Shown: positions 31,791 through 40,712, counted from the stretch's first letter. The stretch: 64,000 nucleotides of DNA from Microbacterium hydrocarbonoxydans (GCF_904831005.1 NZ_LR882982.1:2604001-2668000), one strand, 5' to 3'. Notes: generated from the sequence alone by a model not told the origin. A program made the numbers and translations.

Positions 31791-31825
31791 GGCCACGGCC
31801 ATCCGGCCACGGCCATCCGGCCACC
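31791..31825. repeat. 14-base tandem repeat in the leader of the HTH-membrane gene
   Basis: GGCCACGGCCATCC occurs twice in full and once in part (31791-31804, 31805-31818, 31819-31825). It lies just upstream of the ribosome site of the minus-strand gene starting at 31774. Copy-number change here could alter its translation. Confidence 0.9.
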
Positions 31826-31865
31826 GCCGGACCGATCGGTTCAGGGTATCTGAGCGACCCGACGC

Positions 31866-31882
31866 TGTTCGGACTTGTTCGG
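31866..31882. promoter_or_regulatory. Direct repeat TGTTCGG x2 in the divergent promoter region
   Basis: TGTTCGG at 31866-31872 and 31876-31882, one helical turn apart (10 bases), between two divergent genes. It could be an operator for the HTH-membrane protein. This is inference from spacing and position. Confidence 0.4.
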
Positions 31883-31942
31883 AAACCGTGATTCCTCGGT
31901 ATCGCACGCGACTGAGCTGCGCGGGCGACGCATTCTCGAATC

Positions 31943-32950
31943 ATGCTCAACTCACCGATCTACACGACGGAGCCGATGGCCACCCGGGCGCTCGCCGCAG
32001 AGATCCGTCACCGCCACGACGATCTCGTCGGCCTCCTGCGAGACCGCAGCGGCGTGCGGAGCTTCGGACAGCTGATCGGTGTCTCGTGCGAGGCGTCGGA
32101 GCACATCGACGTGGAACTCGAGTTCGATGACGGATTCGGAGGAACGCGTCTGGTCGGCATCGAGGCCAAGTTCGATCACGAGCTCACCCGTGAGCAGGTA
32201 TCGCGCGAAGCGGCAGCTATGGATCACCTGTTCGTTCTGGTCGCGCACCGAGGATCGGTGCCGGATTGGCTCGCCTCGGACTTTCCCGGGGTCAGCGTCA
32301 TCTCGTGGGAGGAGACGCTGCGGTGCTTTCCCGACTCGCGGATCCTGCTTCAGGACATCGCATCGATCAGGCTCCTCAAGGTCGCGGTCGAAGCACGACT
32401 CAACGCGCTGCGTTTCGACGGGCTCGAAGGCTGGAGCATCCGCACAGCCCGGGGAGGCAGCGGAATGCCGTCGCTCATCTTCGAATCACCCGCGCTGGCG
32501 GCGGGACGCACGATTCGCGGGCAGCTCGAGGTGTCGGGTCGCCGGATGCCGGACAGGACCGAGGATGTACGGTTCACCAGTCACTTCGGGATCTCAGTGC
32601 CTGAGGATGTCGAGAACTACTTCGATCCTGAGTCGACGGACGCTGCTCCCGGGTGGATCGACCACCTTCGCACCCTGCACCGGGAGGTGCTCAGGGGCGA
32701 GGAAGACCGGTACCGGATCAGCAGACGTGCCCCCGGAGCCAGCGGGCGCGAGCTCGGCAGGTGGAAGACGCCGCTCGCGGTCAAACATCTGGGTGCCGAC
32801 GTGCATCTCGCGAAGGGCTATACCGATGGATGGGCCATCGGGCCGAAGACCACTGCGGTGAGCATCGGGGAGCTCGACGAACTCGCGTGGATAACGGCGG
32901 AGGTCTTTCGGCGCTGGTTCGAGGCCGAGGCCGAGGCCGGGACGAGGTAG
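31943..32950 (+). CDS. Predicted PD-(D/E)XK-fold protein, uncharacterised
   Basis: Soluble protein of 335 residues, no signal peptide. The stretch VELEFDDG followed by LVGIEAKFDHELTREQV has the E-x-K core and flanking acidic residues of PD-(D/E)XK nuclease-superfamily proteins, then a beta strand FVLVAH. The C-terminal ~150 residues contain an unrecognised second domain (FTSHFGISVPEDVENYF and KTPLAVKHLGADVHLAKGY). It is divergent from the HTH-membrane gene, 168 bases away. Nuclease activity is not proven; some proteins with this core are inactive or bind nucleic acid only. Confidence 0.6.
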   Translation: MLNSPIYTTEPMATRALAAEIRHRHDDLVGLLRDRSGVRSFGQLIGVSCEASEHIDVELEFDDGFGGTRLVGIEAKFDHELTREQVSREAAAMDHLFVLVAHRGSVPDWLASDFPGVSVISWEETLRCFPDSRILLQDIASIRLLKVAVEARLNALRFDGLEGWSIRTARGGSGMPSLIFESPALAAGRTIRGQLEVSGRRMPDRTEDVRFTSHFGISVPEDVENYFDPESTDAAPGWIDHLRTLHREVLRGEEDRYRISRRAPGASGRELGRWKTPLAVKHLGADVHLAKGYTDGWAIGPKTTAVSIGELDELAWITAEVFRRWFEAEAEAGTR

Positions 32951-33075
32951 GACGGGGCCGGGAATGGTCACCGTCCACCGGAGGAAGCGCGCTCGCGCCG
33001 TCGCGGGCAGCGAGTGCGCCGCGCAGGGGACGAGGTCGGAATGATGGGGCAGGTCGACCTTGTCGAGCGGGGGCG

Positions 33076-33115
33076 CTGAGCCTGTCGGAGTGTTCGGGCC
33101 CTCCGACAGGCTCAG
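33076..33115. repeat. Perfect 15-bp inverted repeat (dispersed-repeat type)
   Basis: CTGAGCCTGTCGGAG (33076-33090) and its exact complement (33101-33115) with a 10-base loop, in the 247-base gap before the LPXTG gene. From memory, stems built on GAGCCTGTCGRAG are scattered through actinobacterial intergenic DNA; this needs a search. It could act as a terminator for the preceding gene. Confidence 0.8.
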
Positions 33116-33197
33116 GGACCATGTTCTCGGTCAGGGGGTGGATCCGTCATGCAGATCCACCCTCGACGTGAGGGCAGTATGCCGATACTCTGCGGCC

Positions 33198-35171
33198 ATG
33201 CGCGTGCGGAGAACCGGAGTTCTGGCAGCAGTGATCGTCGGGTTCGCAGTGGTCGTCGGGGCGATCCCGGCCACTGCGGCCACAACGACGGCGTGGGCGA
33301 GCTGGCAGCCGTTCGTCGGTTCCCCTGGCGCCTACTCGAGCAGCGTGCAGGTCGCAGCGAACCCGTCGATCACGGCATCCATCACGAGTGACTCGCGTGG
33401 GGGCGGGATCGGGCTCGTCTCGGGCTCCAGTAACTGGCTCGCCGAGGGCACACCCGTGGGGGCGAAGTACGGCAGCAGCCGCGACCAGCAGTACGTCAAT
33501 CTGCGTCCCCAAGCCGACAATGCCACGAGTCCGTCGACGACGACGTACTCCTTCGACTCTCCGACCCCGACCGCCGGGTGGACGTTCGTGCTCGGTGACA
33601 TCGACGCCGATGCGGTGCGCATCGAAGCCATCGGTCCCGACGGTCAGGCCCTCACCGCTGACCAGATCGGGTTCCGCGGTGGCTTCAACTACTGCGCCCC
33701 GGGAATCGCCGGCAAGCCCTCGTGCACCGGCAGCGCCGACGACATCCCGAGCTGGGACCCGGGCTCTCTGACATTGACGGGCAATGCCGGAGCCGTCGAC
33801 ACGAGTGGCTCCGCGGCCTGGTTCGAGCCCGCAGCTCCGATCAGCAGCCTCTCTTTCGTCTTCATCCGGCGCTCCGGATTCCCGGTCTACCAGACGTGGT
33901 TCGCGTCGATCGCAAGGGACATCACCGGTTCGGTCGTCGATCAGGCCACCGGCCCGATCGAGGGCGTCGACATGACTCTCGTAGACGCGAACGGCACCGT
34001 CGTCGGCACGACCACGACCGCCGCCGACGGGTCGTACCGGTTTGCCGGATACGTCGCCACCGACGGGTACACGGTGCGCGCGGCCACTCCCGCGGGCAAG
34101 ATCCCCGTGGGTACCGGTGAGGTCGGGGTCGATCTGACCGAGGTCGACGGCGTCGCGGACTTCACTGTTCGAGACATCGTCTCGGCCGAGGTGACCGGAC
34201 GTGTCACAGACGATGAGGGACAGCCGCTGCCGGGCGTGACGGTCGAGATCCCGGGCGTCGCAGAGACGACGACGGATGACGACGGCATCTACGTGTTCGA
34301 CGACGTTCCGGTCGGAGAGCAGACGGTCGAGGTGACGCCGCCCCCCGGGTTCACGATCGACCTTCCCTCGGTGCCCGTCGTGGTGCCCGAGGGCAGCGAG
34401 GAGCCGATCGACGTTCCCGACTTCGTGCTCGTCGAGAATCCGACGCTGATCGGCACGGTGCAGACGAACGGCGAAGGACTGGCAGGAGTCACCGTGACCG
34501 CCGAGACCCCCGGTGTCGCACCCGTCACGGCCGTGACCGACGGTGACGGCGACTACGCCTTCGTGCGGATCCCGGAGGGCGAGTACACGATCTCCTTGAC
34601 TGTGCCGGACGGTTACATCGCTACCGGTCCCACGTCGTTCGTGCAGGACGTCACCGACGATGAGGTCGCCGCGTTCGAGTTCGCGCTCGCCCGGCTCGGC
34701 GCGATCGACGGCACCGTCAGGACCGATGGGGGAGCCCCGGTCGGTGGAGTCACGATCATGATCGACGGACCCGACAGACGGCAGCAGGTCACGACGGATG
34801 CCGAGGGAAACTACGGACTCGGTGGCCTGCCTCCGGGCACCTATACGATCACGATCGTGGCCCCGTCCGGCAGCACGATCGTCGGTCCCACCACCCTCAC
34901 GGTGGTCGTCACCGCCGGCGGCGAGGTCTTCGTCGATCAGGACTTCACGCTCGCGGCACTGATCGTGGCTTCGCCCTCGCCGACTCCGACGATCACGCCC
35001 CCTCCGCCGCCGGTGATCGGCGGTGGAGGCGCACTCCCCGCAACCGGACTCGGTCCTGAGACGGTGACCTGGGGCGCGATCGGTGCCGGCATCCTGATTC
35101 TCGGCGCGGGCCTGTTCGCCTTCTCCCGACGACGCGCGAACGGAGGATCCGGGGACTCGGAACGCGAGTGA
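33198..35171 (+). CDS. LPXTG cell-wall-anchored protein with four carboxypeptidase-regulatory-like repeats
   Basis: Surface protein of 657 residues. Order: signal peptide (about 1-28, ending ATAATT); an N-terminal domain of about 210 residues of unknown fold (WASWQPFVGSPGAYSSS onward); then four tandem beta-sandwich repeats of the CarboxypepD_reg/SdrD_B type, each with a G-x-V...GVxV...TDxxGxYxF...GxYT pattern (starting at ITGSVVDQATGP, VTGRVTDDEGQPLPG, LIGTVQTNGEGLAG and IDGTVRTDGGAPVGG). A Pro/Thr-rich spacer, the sortase signal LPATG, a membrane helix and SRRR tail close it. A frame open from 33060 is ignored because the ATG at 33198 precedes the signal peptide. No sortase gene is in this window. 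Confidence 0.9.
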   Translation: MRVRRTGVLAAVIVGFAVVVGAIPATAATTTAWASWQPFVGSPGAYSSSVQVAANPSITASITSDSRGGGIGLVSGSSNWLAEGTPVGAKYGSSRDQQYVNLRPQADNATSPSTTTYSFDSPTPTAGWTFVLGDIDADAVRIEAIGPDGQALTADQIGFRGGFNYCAPGIAGKPSCTGSADDIPSWDPGSLTLTGNAGAVDTSGSAAWFEPAAPISSLSFVFIRRSGFPVYQTWFASIARDITGSVVDQATGPIEGVDMTLVDANGTVVGTTTTAADGSYRFAGYVATDGYTVRAATPAGKIPVGTGEVGVDLTEVDGVADFTVRDIVSAEVTGRVTDDEGQPLPGVTVEIPGVAETTTDDDGIYVFDDVPVGEQTVEVTPPPGFTIDLPSVPVVVPEGSEEPIDVPDFVLVENPTLIGTVQTNGEGLAGVTVTAETPGVAPVTAVTDGDGDYAFVRIPEGEYTISLTVPDGYIATGPTSFVQDVTDDEVAAFEFALARLGAIDGTVRTDGGAPVGGVTIMIDGPDRRQQVTTDAEGNYGLGGLPPGTYTITIVAPSGSTIVGPTTLTVVVTAGGEVFVDQDFTLAALIVASPSPTPTITPPPPPVIGGGGALPATGLGPETVTWGAIGAGILILGAGLFAFSRRRANGGSGDSERE

Positions 35172-35183
35172 ACCTGAACCGCG

Positions 35184-35645
35184 TCAGGCCGTATGGATGA
35201 CGCGGAACCGCTCGCAGATCACGGGCATGTCCGGAGCGAAGCCGCGGGGGTTCTCGGAGTACGAGCGCCAGTACCGTTCATGACTCTCGCGCCAGTAGTC
35301 GAGAGTCCGGTCACCCTCACCCTCGGCGTGAGCGTGCTCGGCGGTGACCTGATCGAACGGCACGGTTCGGAGGTCGGTCGTCTCGATGACCGCGCGCGGG
35401 GCACCGGAGCCGTCGAGGATGATGCTGAACTCGCCCAGGTACGGCTGAGGGTCGCCGGTGGCCTCGTAGTCCCACAGCGATGAGGCCGTGCCGGTCTTGA
35501 CGCCTTCGAGCACGAGAGCGAGCAGGGCGTCGGCGTGAACGGGCGTCGCGCCGAAGGCCCATGCTCCGGGCACGGCTTCGGGCAGGGACGCGACATCTGC
35601 GCGCACGCGCGCCCAGTACTCGGCGAGGGCGGTGGGATCGGTCAT
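35184..35645 (-). CDS. ASCH domain protein
   Basis: Small soluble protein of 153 residues. The ASCH fold is suggested by ALVLEGVKTGTASSLWDYE, GEFSIILDGSGAPRAVIETTD-like strands and the closing YWRSYSENPRGFAPDMP and VICERFRVI. ASCH domains are RNA-binding-like beta barrels related to PUA; their role in such stand-alone proteins is uncertain. It is convergent with the LPXTG gene, 12 bases apart, with a short stem CCTGA/TCAGG across the junction. Confidence 0.88.
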   Translation of the reverse strand: MTDPTALAEYWARVRADVASLPEAVPGAWAFGATPVHADALLALVLEGVKTGTASSLWDYEATGDPQPYLGEFSIILDGSGAPRAVIETTDLRTVPFDQVTAEHAHAEGEGDRTLDYWRESHERYWRSYSENPRGFAPDMPVICERFRVIHTA

Positions 35646-35709
35646 GATCCCACCCTAGGAGCGACGTCAGCCGGTCGACGAGCACGACCCCCACGCGCGT
35701 CGATCAGCA

Positions 35710-37464
35710 TCACGCCGCCGGGCCGAACAGCTCCTCGCCGTGCTCGTGCAGCAGGCGATACGCGTCGGCGAAGGTCTGCGGTTCGGGTTCGCCGGGCTTT
35801 CCGTACTTGGCGATCAGCAGGCCGAGCAATCCGCGGGCGGGCGGGGTCAGGGGCTTCATCTCGGCAGGGTCGCCGGGCTTGGGCTCGGCGCTCTCGGGGT
35901 TCGGAGGCGTGTATGCCGGGGTCGTGACCGGCCAGTCGGCGGGATGCCGCGGCTCGTCGAGGTTCACCGCGGTGAACAGCGTGTTGGCCGACTGGTCGCG
36001 GTCGTTGAGCGGCTTCAGCCCGTGCAGCCGCGACAGCGTCGCGGTGACCGATCCGTGGTGCATCTCGTCGTGCACGATCGTGCCGCGCTTGGTGTACGCC
36101 GAGATCGCGATCGCCGGCACTCGGCAGCCGAGACGGTCGAAGGTGAAACCCATCTCTCCCGCCTCGGTGTCTTTCGTGGGCTTCGTCGCCGCAGGCGGCG
36201 GCACGTGGTCGTAGCATCCGCCGTGTTCATCGAAAGTGACGAGCAGCAGGGTGTTGACCGCATTCGACCCCTTCGGCGACGCGCTCGTGCGCACTGCTTC
36301 ATAGATGTCGTGGATGAGTCGATCGCCGGCACGGACGTCGGAGATCGCGCTGTCGAAGACCGCTTCGCCTTCGACCTCGCTCTCGCGCGGCGATCCGAAC
36401 GGCGGATGGAAGTCGTTGTGGTCGTAGACCATGCGCGGCTCGATGAACGAGTACGCCGGAAGGGTGCCGTTGGCGGCATCCGCATAGAAGTCCTCCATGG
36501 TGCCGAAGTGCTCGGTGCGCCAGTACTTCTCGAGCACGGCGGCGTGCAGCATCCCGGTGAACGACACCAGCTGGAGCTTGTCGATGTAGATCTTCCAGCT
36601 GACCTTCTCGTCTTCGAGTCGGTTGAACACCGTCGGCGCCGCGGGAGCGTCGAGCCACTTGCGGTACCCGCCGCCGGACTGGTTCGTGACGAAGCCGTGC
36701 GAGGTCGACGCGTGGAAGAACGATCTGTTGCAGAACGTCTGCGACGGAACACCGGCGTACCAGTGGTCGAACACCGCGAACTCCGCAGCGAGCGTCGACA
36801 GCACCGGCAGCATCTCGGGAGAGAACGAGCCCATGATGTGCGCGGCCTCGTCGGGTGGCGGCTCGGCGCCCTTGCGCAGTCGGCGGAAGTTGATGATGTA
36901 ATCCTCGAGGAATCCCGACATCGTCGCCTTCTCGCCGTGCGTGGGGGCGTTGAAGGGTGCGGTCATCTGGTCGACGAACAGGTCGGCATTGTCCTTCGGG
37001 TCGACGGTGCCGAAGATCTGTGTGTTGACGTGCGGATACTCTTCGCCCGGATCGGGATCGGGCAGGCTCATGATGCGGTCGGTGTCGCCGGTGTAGACGT
37101 GAGCTTCGACCACGGTGCCGTCGGATGCGGTGTTGCTGTGCGTGCCGAACGCGAGGCCCTCGAACTTCTCGCCCGCAGGCAGCGTCGCTTTCGAATAGAG
37201 GTATCCGAGCAGGTTGTCGAACGAGCGGTTCTCGCCCATCACCACGACGAGATGGTCGAAGCCGGGCTCGCTGCGTGGAGTCAGGGCGGCGAAAGGATCG
37301 GGTTCGGAGGCGAAGCCCCTTCTCTGATTCGCTACGCTCACGCCGATCGCGGCTCCACCCGCGCCACCGACCACGGCGCCGGCGAGAGCGGCGCCACCCA
37401 TCTTCAGGAACCCCCGGCGGGATGTGTCGGGCGCTGCCGGGGACTCGTTCGCTTCTGCGGCCAC
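35710..37464 (-). CDS. Tat-exported phosphoesterase (phospholipase C family)
   Basis: Protein of 584 residues. The N-terminus has a twin-arginine signal (SRRGFLK at residues 15-21 followed by a hydrophobic Ala/Gly stretch). The catalytic domain of the phosphoesterase/acid phosphatase-phospholipase C family shows VVVMGENRSFDNLLGY, VFDHWYAGVPSQTFCNR and VTFDEHGGCYDHVPPP. The C-terminus is Pro-rich, ending with a short helical segment. It should hydrolyse phosphate esters outside the membrane; phospholipid versus other substrates cannot be told. It stands alone on its strand. Confidence 0.92.
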   Translation of the reverse strand: MAAEANESPAAPDTSRRGFLKMGGAALAGAVVGGAGGAAIGVSVANQRRGFASEPDPFAALTPRSEPGFDHLVVVMGENRSFDNLLGYLYSKATLPAGEKFEGLAFGTHSNTASDGTVVEAHVYTGDTDRIMSLPDPDPGEEYPHVNTQIFGTVDPKDNADLFVDQMTAPFNAPTHGEKATMSGFLEDYIINFRRLRKGAEPPPDEAAHIMGSFSPEMLPVLSTLAAEFAVFDHWYAGVPSQTFCNRSFFHASTSHGFVTNQSGGGYRKWLDAPAAPTVFNRLEDEKVSWKIYIDKLQLVSFTGMLHAAVLEKYWRTEHFGTMEDFYADAANGTLPAYSFIEPRMVYDHNDFHPPFGSPRESEVEGEAVFDSAISDVRAGDRLIHDIYEAVRTSASPKGSNAVNTLLLVTFDEHGGCYDHVPPPAATKPTKDTEAGEMGFTFDRLGCRVPAIAISAYTKRGTIVHDEMHHGSVTATLSRLHGLKPLNDRDQSANTLFTAVNLDEPRHPADWPVTTPAYTPPNPESAEPKPGDPAEMKPLTPPARGLLGLLIAKYGKPGEPEPQTFADAYRLLHEHGEELFGPAA

Positions 37465-37547
37465 GTGCCGATCCTAGGACTCAGGCCGGGCAGGGCACGA
37501 GGGTTCCGTACGTGCAGAAGGGAAGGCTCCGCCGCTACCGTGGGTGC

Positions 37548-37841
37548 ATGAGCCACGCAGGTGAGTCTTCGATCGAGGCGCGGGTCCGCGCGGTCCACGA
37601 CGACTTCGCACGCCGCCAGACGCGGCTGTTCGTCACTTTCGCGGTGGTCGAGGGACCCGTGCTGCTGCTCCTCGCCGTCGCGATCTACGGCTTCGAGCTG
37701 ATCGACCCGGAGATCGGGATCTGGTTCATCGTCGCTGTCGCCGTCGTCGGCGGGTTCCTGCTGAGCATGCTCCTCATGCGCATGACGCAGGCGCGAGTCC
37801 GCGCCGTCGCGCAGGCAAAGGGCGAGAACCCTCTGTTCTGA
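37548..37841 (+). CDS. Small membrane protein, hypothetical
   Basis: Protein of 97 residues with a short charged N-terminus (MSHAGESSIEARVRAVHDDF), two membrane helices (about 27-48 and 57-77) and a basic C-terminus. I do not recognise a family. The ATG at 37548 gives a compact two-helix protein; the open frame extends back to 37125, but there it is antisense to the phosphoesterase gene. The cca gene follows after 60 bases on the same strand. Confidence 0.75.
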   Translation: MSHAGESSIEARVRAVHDDFARRQTRLFVTFAVVEGPVLLLLAVAIYGFELIDPEIGIWFIVAVAVVGGFLLSMLLMRMTQARVRAVAQAKGENPLF

Positions 37842-37901
37842 CACCCGCTCGCACTGGCTGCGGCAGACGGGCGATACCCGCACCCCGGTACGCTGGAACC
37901 C

Positions 37902-39329
37902 ATGCTCAACATGGCCGACGGCCTCACCCGTCTCGGCGCGCTCGCCGAGAATCCGGTCGTCCGCACCCTCGGCGAGGCGTTCTCCGCCGCCGGGTTCGAC
38001 CTCGCCGTGGTCGGCGGTCCGGTGCGCGACGCGCTGCTCGGGCGCGCCATTCACGACCTCGATTTCACGACGAACGCGCTGCCCGACGACATCCTGCGCA
38101 TCGTCAAGCCGATCTCGACCGCTCAATGGGACATCGGTCGCGCGTTCGGCACGATCGGTGCGCGGGTGCAGGGCGAGCAGGTCGAAGTCACGACCTATCG
38201 CGCCGACAGCTATGACGGCGTGACGCGCAAACCCACCGTCGAGTTCGGCGACACGATCGACGCCGACCTTCATCGCCGTGACTTCACGGTCAACGCGATG
38301 GCGCTGCTCGTGCCCGACGTGAAGCTGGTCGATCCGACCGGGGGAGTCGAAGACCTCGTCGCCGGAGTCCTGCGCACACCGGCGGATCCGCAGGTGTCGT
38401 TCGGCGACGACCCCCTGCGCATGCTGCGCGCCGCCCGTTTCAGCGCGCAGCTCGGTTTCCGCATCGACGAGGCGACGGCCGACGCGATCACGCAGCTTCG
38501 CGCCACCCTCGAGATCGTGAGCCCCGAGCGAATCCAGTCAGAGCTGGTGCGGCTGATGCAGACGGACGACCCCGTGCGCGGCATCCGGGTGCTGGTCGAC
38601 ACCGGCCTGATCGAGGAGTTCCTTCCCGAGGTCAGCGCGCTCCGCCTCGAGGTCGACGAGCATCACCACCACAAAGACGTCTACGAGCACTCCCTCACGG
38701 TGCTCAGCCAGGCGATCGAGCTCGAGCACGCGCGTCACCCCGGCGCAGCCCCCGACGTCGCCCTGCGCATCGCCTCGCTGCTGCACGACATCGGCAAGCC
38801 CCGCACCCGCAAGCTCGAAGACGGCGGCGCGGTGACTTTCCATCACCACGACGTGGTCGGATCGCGCATGGCTCGCAAGCGTCTGCAGGCTCTGCGCTTC
38901 GACACCGAGACCACGGATTCTGTGTCGAAGCTCATCGAGCTTCATCTGCGCTTCTTCGGTTACGCCGAGGGCGCATGGACGGATGCCGCGGTGCGCCGCT
39001 ATGTGCGCGACGCCGGCGACCAGCTCGAGCGCCTGCACATCCTCACCCGTGCCGATGTCACCACGCGCAACAAGCGCAAGGCCTCGCGCCTCGCCGGTGC
39101 CTACGACGACATCGAATCGCGCATCGCGACGCTGCGCGAGCAGGAGGAGCTCGACTCCATCCGCCCCGAGCTCGACGGAAACCAGATCCAGGCGATCCTC
39201 GGCATCGGGCCCGGTCGCGAGGTCGGCGAGGCCTACCGATTCCTGCTCGAGCTGCGTCTCGACGAGGGTGTCATCGGTCCGGATGCCGCCGAGCAGCGCC
39301 TCCGGGAGTGGTGGGCCGCTCGCGGCTGA
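37902..39329 (+). CDS. cca: CCA tRNA nucleotidyltransferase
   Basis: Enzyme of 475 residues that adds CCA to tRNA 3' ends. Class II nucleotidyltransferase motifs are VVGGPVRDALLGR with IHDLDFTTNA, RRDFTVNAMAL, and the nucleotide-recognition region DDPLRMLRAARFSAQLGF. An HD domain follows (HHHHKDVYEHSLTVL, then LLHDIGKPRTR), as in many actinobacterial CCA enzymes (often named PcnA). In actinobacteria this gene is usually near murJ; here about 12 kb of other genes separate them. Confidence 0.96.
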   Translation: MLNMADGLTRLGALAENPVVRTLGEAFSAAGFDLAVVGGPVRDALLGRAIHDLDFTTNALPDDILRIVKPISTAQWDIGRAFGTIGARVQGEQVEVTTYRADSYDGVTRKPTVEFGDTIDADLHRRDFTVNAMALLVPDVKLVDPTGGVEDLVAGVLRTPADPQVSFGDDPLRMLRAARFSAQLGFRIDEATADAITQLRATLEIVSPERIQSELVRLMQTDDPVRGIRVLVDTGLIEEFLPEVSALRLEVDEHHHHKDVYEHSLTVLSQAIELEHARHPGAAPDVALRIASLLHDIGKPRTRKLEDGGAVTFHHHDVVGSRMARKRLQALRFDTETTDSVSKLIELHLRFFGYAEGAWTDAAVRRYVRDAGDQLERLHILTRADVTTRNKRKASRLAGAYDDIESRIATLREQEELDSIRPELDGNQIQAILGIGPGREVGEAYRFLLELRLDEGVIGPDAAEQRLREWWAARG

Positions 39330-39384
39330 GCCATGCTGCCCGCCGGATACAGCCGTGCTGCCCGCCGAATGCATGCTCGAAAGC

Positions 39385-39424
39385 CGGATGCATGTCGAGA
39401 ATCCGCTTTCTCGGCATGCATCCG
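39385..39424. repeat. Strong intergenic hairpin with a nested direct repeat
   Basis: A 17-base stem with one G-T pair: CGGATGCATGTCGAGAA (39385-39401) pairs with 39408-39424 across a 6-base loop. Just upstream, 39366-39382 repeats the left arm in direct orientation with a few changes (CGAATGCATGCTCGAAA). It is in the 280-base gap after cca and could be a terminator, though no T-run follows, or a protein-binding site. Confidence 0.75.
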
Positions 39425-39611
39425 TGATCTCGCCATGCAGGTGGGAGTCCAGGGCCACAGGCCTGCCCTGCGCGTCACCCTGATGAGGGGATCTGCGCGC
39501 CGATCGCGGGGCTGCGGCTCTCGATCTGCGCATCCGGTTCGGCGGGGTGGCCGAGAGCTGCTCGCACGAGGTGGGTGATGTCGATCGAGACGATCCGCTC
39601 GCCCGACTCGG

Positions 39612-40712
39612 TCACGGCACCGGACTCTCGGTCGGAGACGGGACGATCCCGTCGGCGGGTGATGGGGTCGGCAACGGCGTCGCGTTCGCCGCATCGATGC
39701 CCGGCGCCTTCTGGAAGGGCGGCTGGGGGCGCTTGATCGTCTCGATCTCCGGCATCAGCGAGTACGGGTCGAGGTCGGCCTCATCGAGCGGATACACGTT
39801 CCAGACGGGGCGTCCGCGATAGTCGTCGCCGGGAATCGTCGCCCGCAGTCCGTCGTCCTGCATCCCGAACTGCTGGTCGCCGCCGTTCTCGGACTCGATG
39901 ATCTGCCCGTCAGGTGTCAGCGCCGTCTGCGCACCGTTCTGACCGTAGAGATCGATCGGGGTGCCTTTGCCGGTGAAGAGCTGCACCTGCTCGATCGGAT
40001 TGCCCTCAGCGTCGAACGCGAAGATGTTGTTGATCTGCACGCCGTCGAGGCGCAGGCCGCTCTGGAGTCCGTACTCGTCGCCGACGTACTCGACTCGCGG
40101 TGTGAATGCGGCGGGCAGCGCGACGACGAGAGCGATGAGCGCGACCACGCTCGCCACTGTGCGGATGTGCCGTAGAGCGTTCTGCGGGAGCCACTGTCCG
40201 CGACCCCACTGCACGCTCACGACCGCGAGCACCGCGACGGCTGCCCATTCGAGCGGTGAGTCCGGAACCATCCAATGGTCGAGACGTCCTCCGTTGTCCA
40301 CCCTCGTGAGGACCACTGACAGCAGGACGACGTAGATGCCGTAGCCGCGCAGCACCCACCACACCGGACGCAGCACCAGCAGCAGATCGAGGAACCACGC
40401 CGCGATCGGGCTACGCCGGATGCTCTGCGCCGTGCGGCTGCGCCAGCCCCTGATCCGCTCACCGAGCGGTACACGCCGGCGCGCTTCGGACCTCGGAGGA
40501 AGACCCGCCGCCGTTCGCAGCTCCTCCGCGTACGCCGCCGGGTCTCCGATGTCGAGCACGCCGTCGTTGTCTGCAGCCTGATCGGCGAGGTCTGCCGTGA
40601 GACCCCCGACGATCTCATCGAGCTCATCGGCCGGCAGATCGTCGAGATGCTCACGCACAGCGAGGGCGAAGGAGCGGATCTGCTCGTCGATCGAGACTGC
40701 GGTGTCGTTCAT
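39612..40712 (-). CDS. Membrane protein, hypothetical, PadR-linked
   Basis: Protein of 366 residues. Residues 1-70 are a soluble helical region (DEQIRSFALAVREHLDDLPA and DELDEIVGGLTADLADQA), resembling the N-terminus of DUF1700-like permease-associated proteins that pair with PadR regulators. Then come about four membrane helices, an outside part (VEYVGDEYGLQSGLRLDG onward) and a Pro/Ser-rich tail. Start 40712 has GGAGAG upstream and overlaps the stop of the PadR gene by four bases, so the pair is one operon. Function unknown. Confidence 0.8.
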   Translation of the reverse strand: MNDTAVSIDEQIRSFALAVREHLDDLPADELDEIVGGLTADLADQAADNDGVLDIGDPAAYAEELRTAAGLPPRSEARRRVPLGERIRGWRSRTAQSIRRSPIAAWFLDLLLVLRPVWWVLRGYGIYVVLLSVVLTRVDNGGRLDHWMVPDSPLEWAAVAVLAVVSVQWGRGQWLPQNALRHIRTVASVVALIALVVALPAAFTPRVEYVGDEYGLQSGLRLDGVQINNIFAFDAEGNPIEQVQLFTGKGTPIDLYGQNGAQTALTPDGQIIESENGGDQQFGMQDDGLRATIPGDDYRGRPVWNVYPLDEADLDPYSLMPEIETIKRPQPPFQKAPGIDAANATPLPTPSPADGIVPSPTESPVP

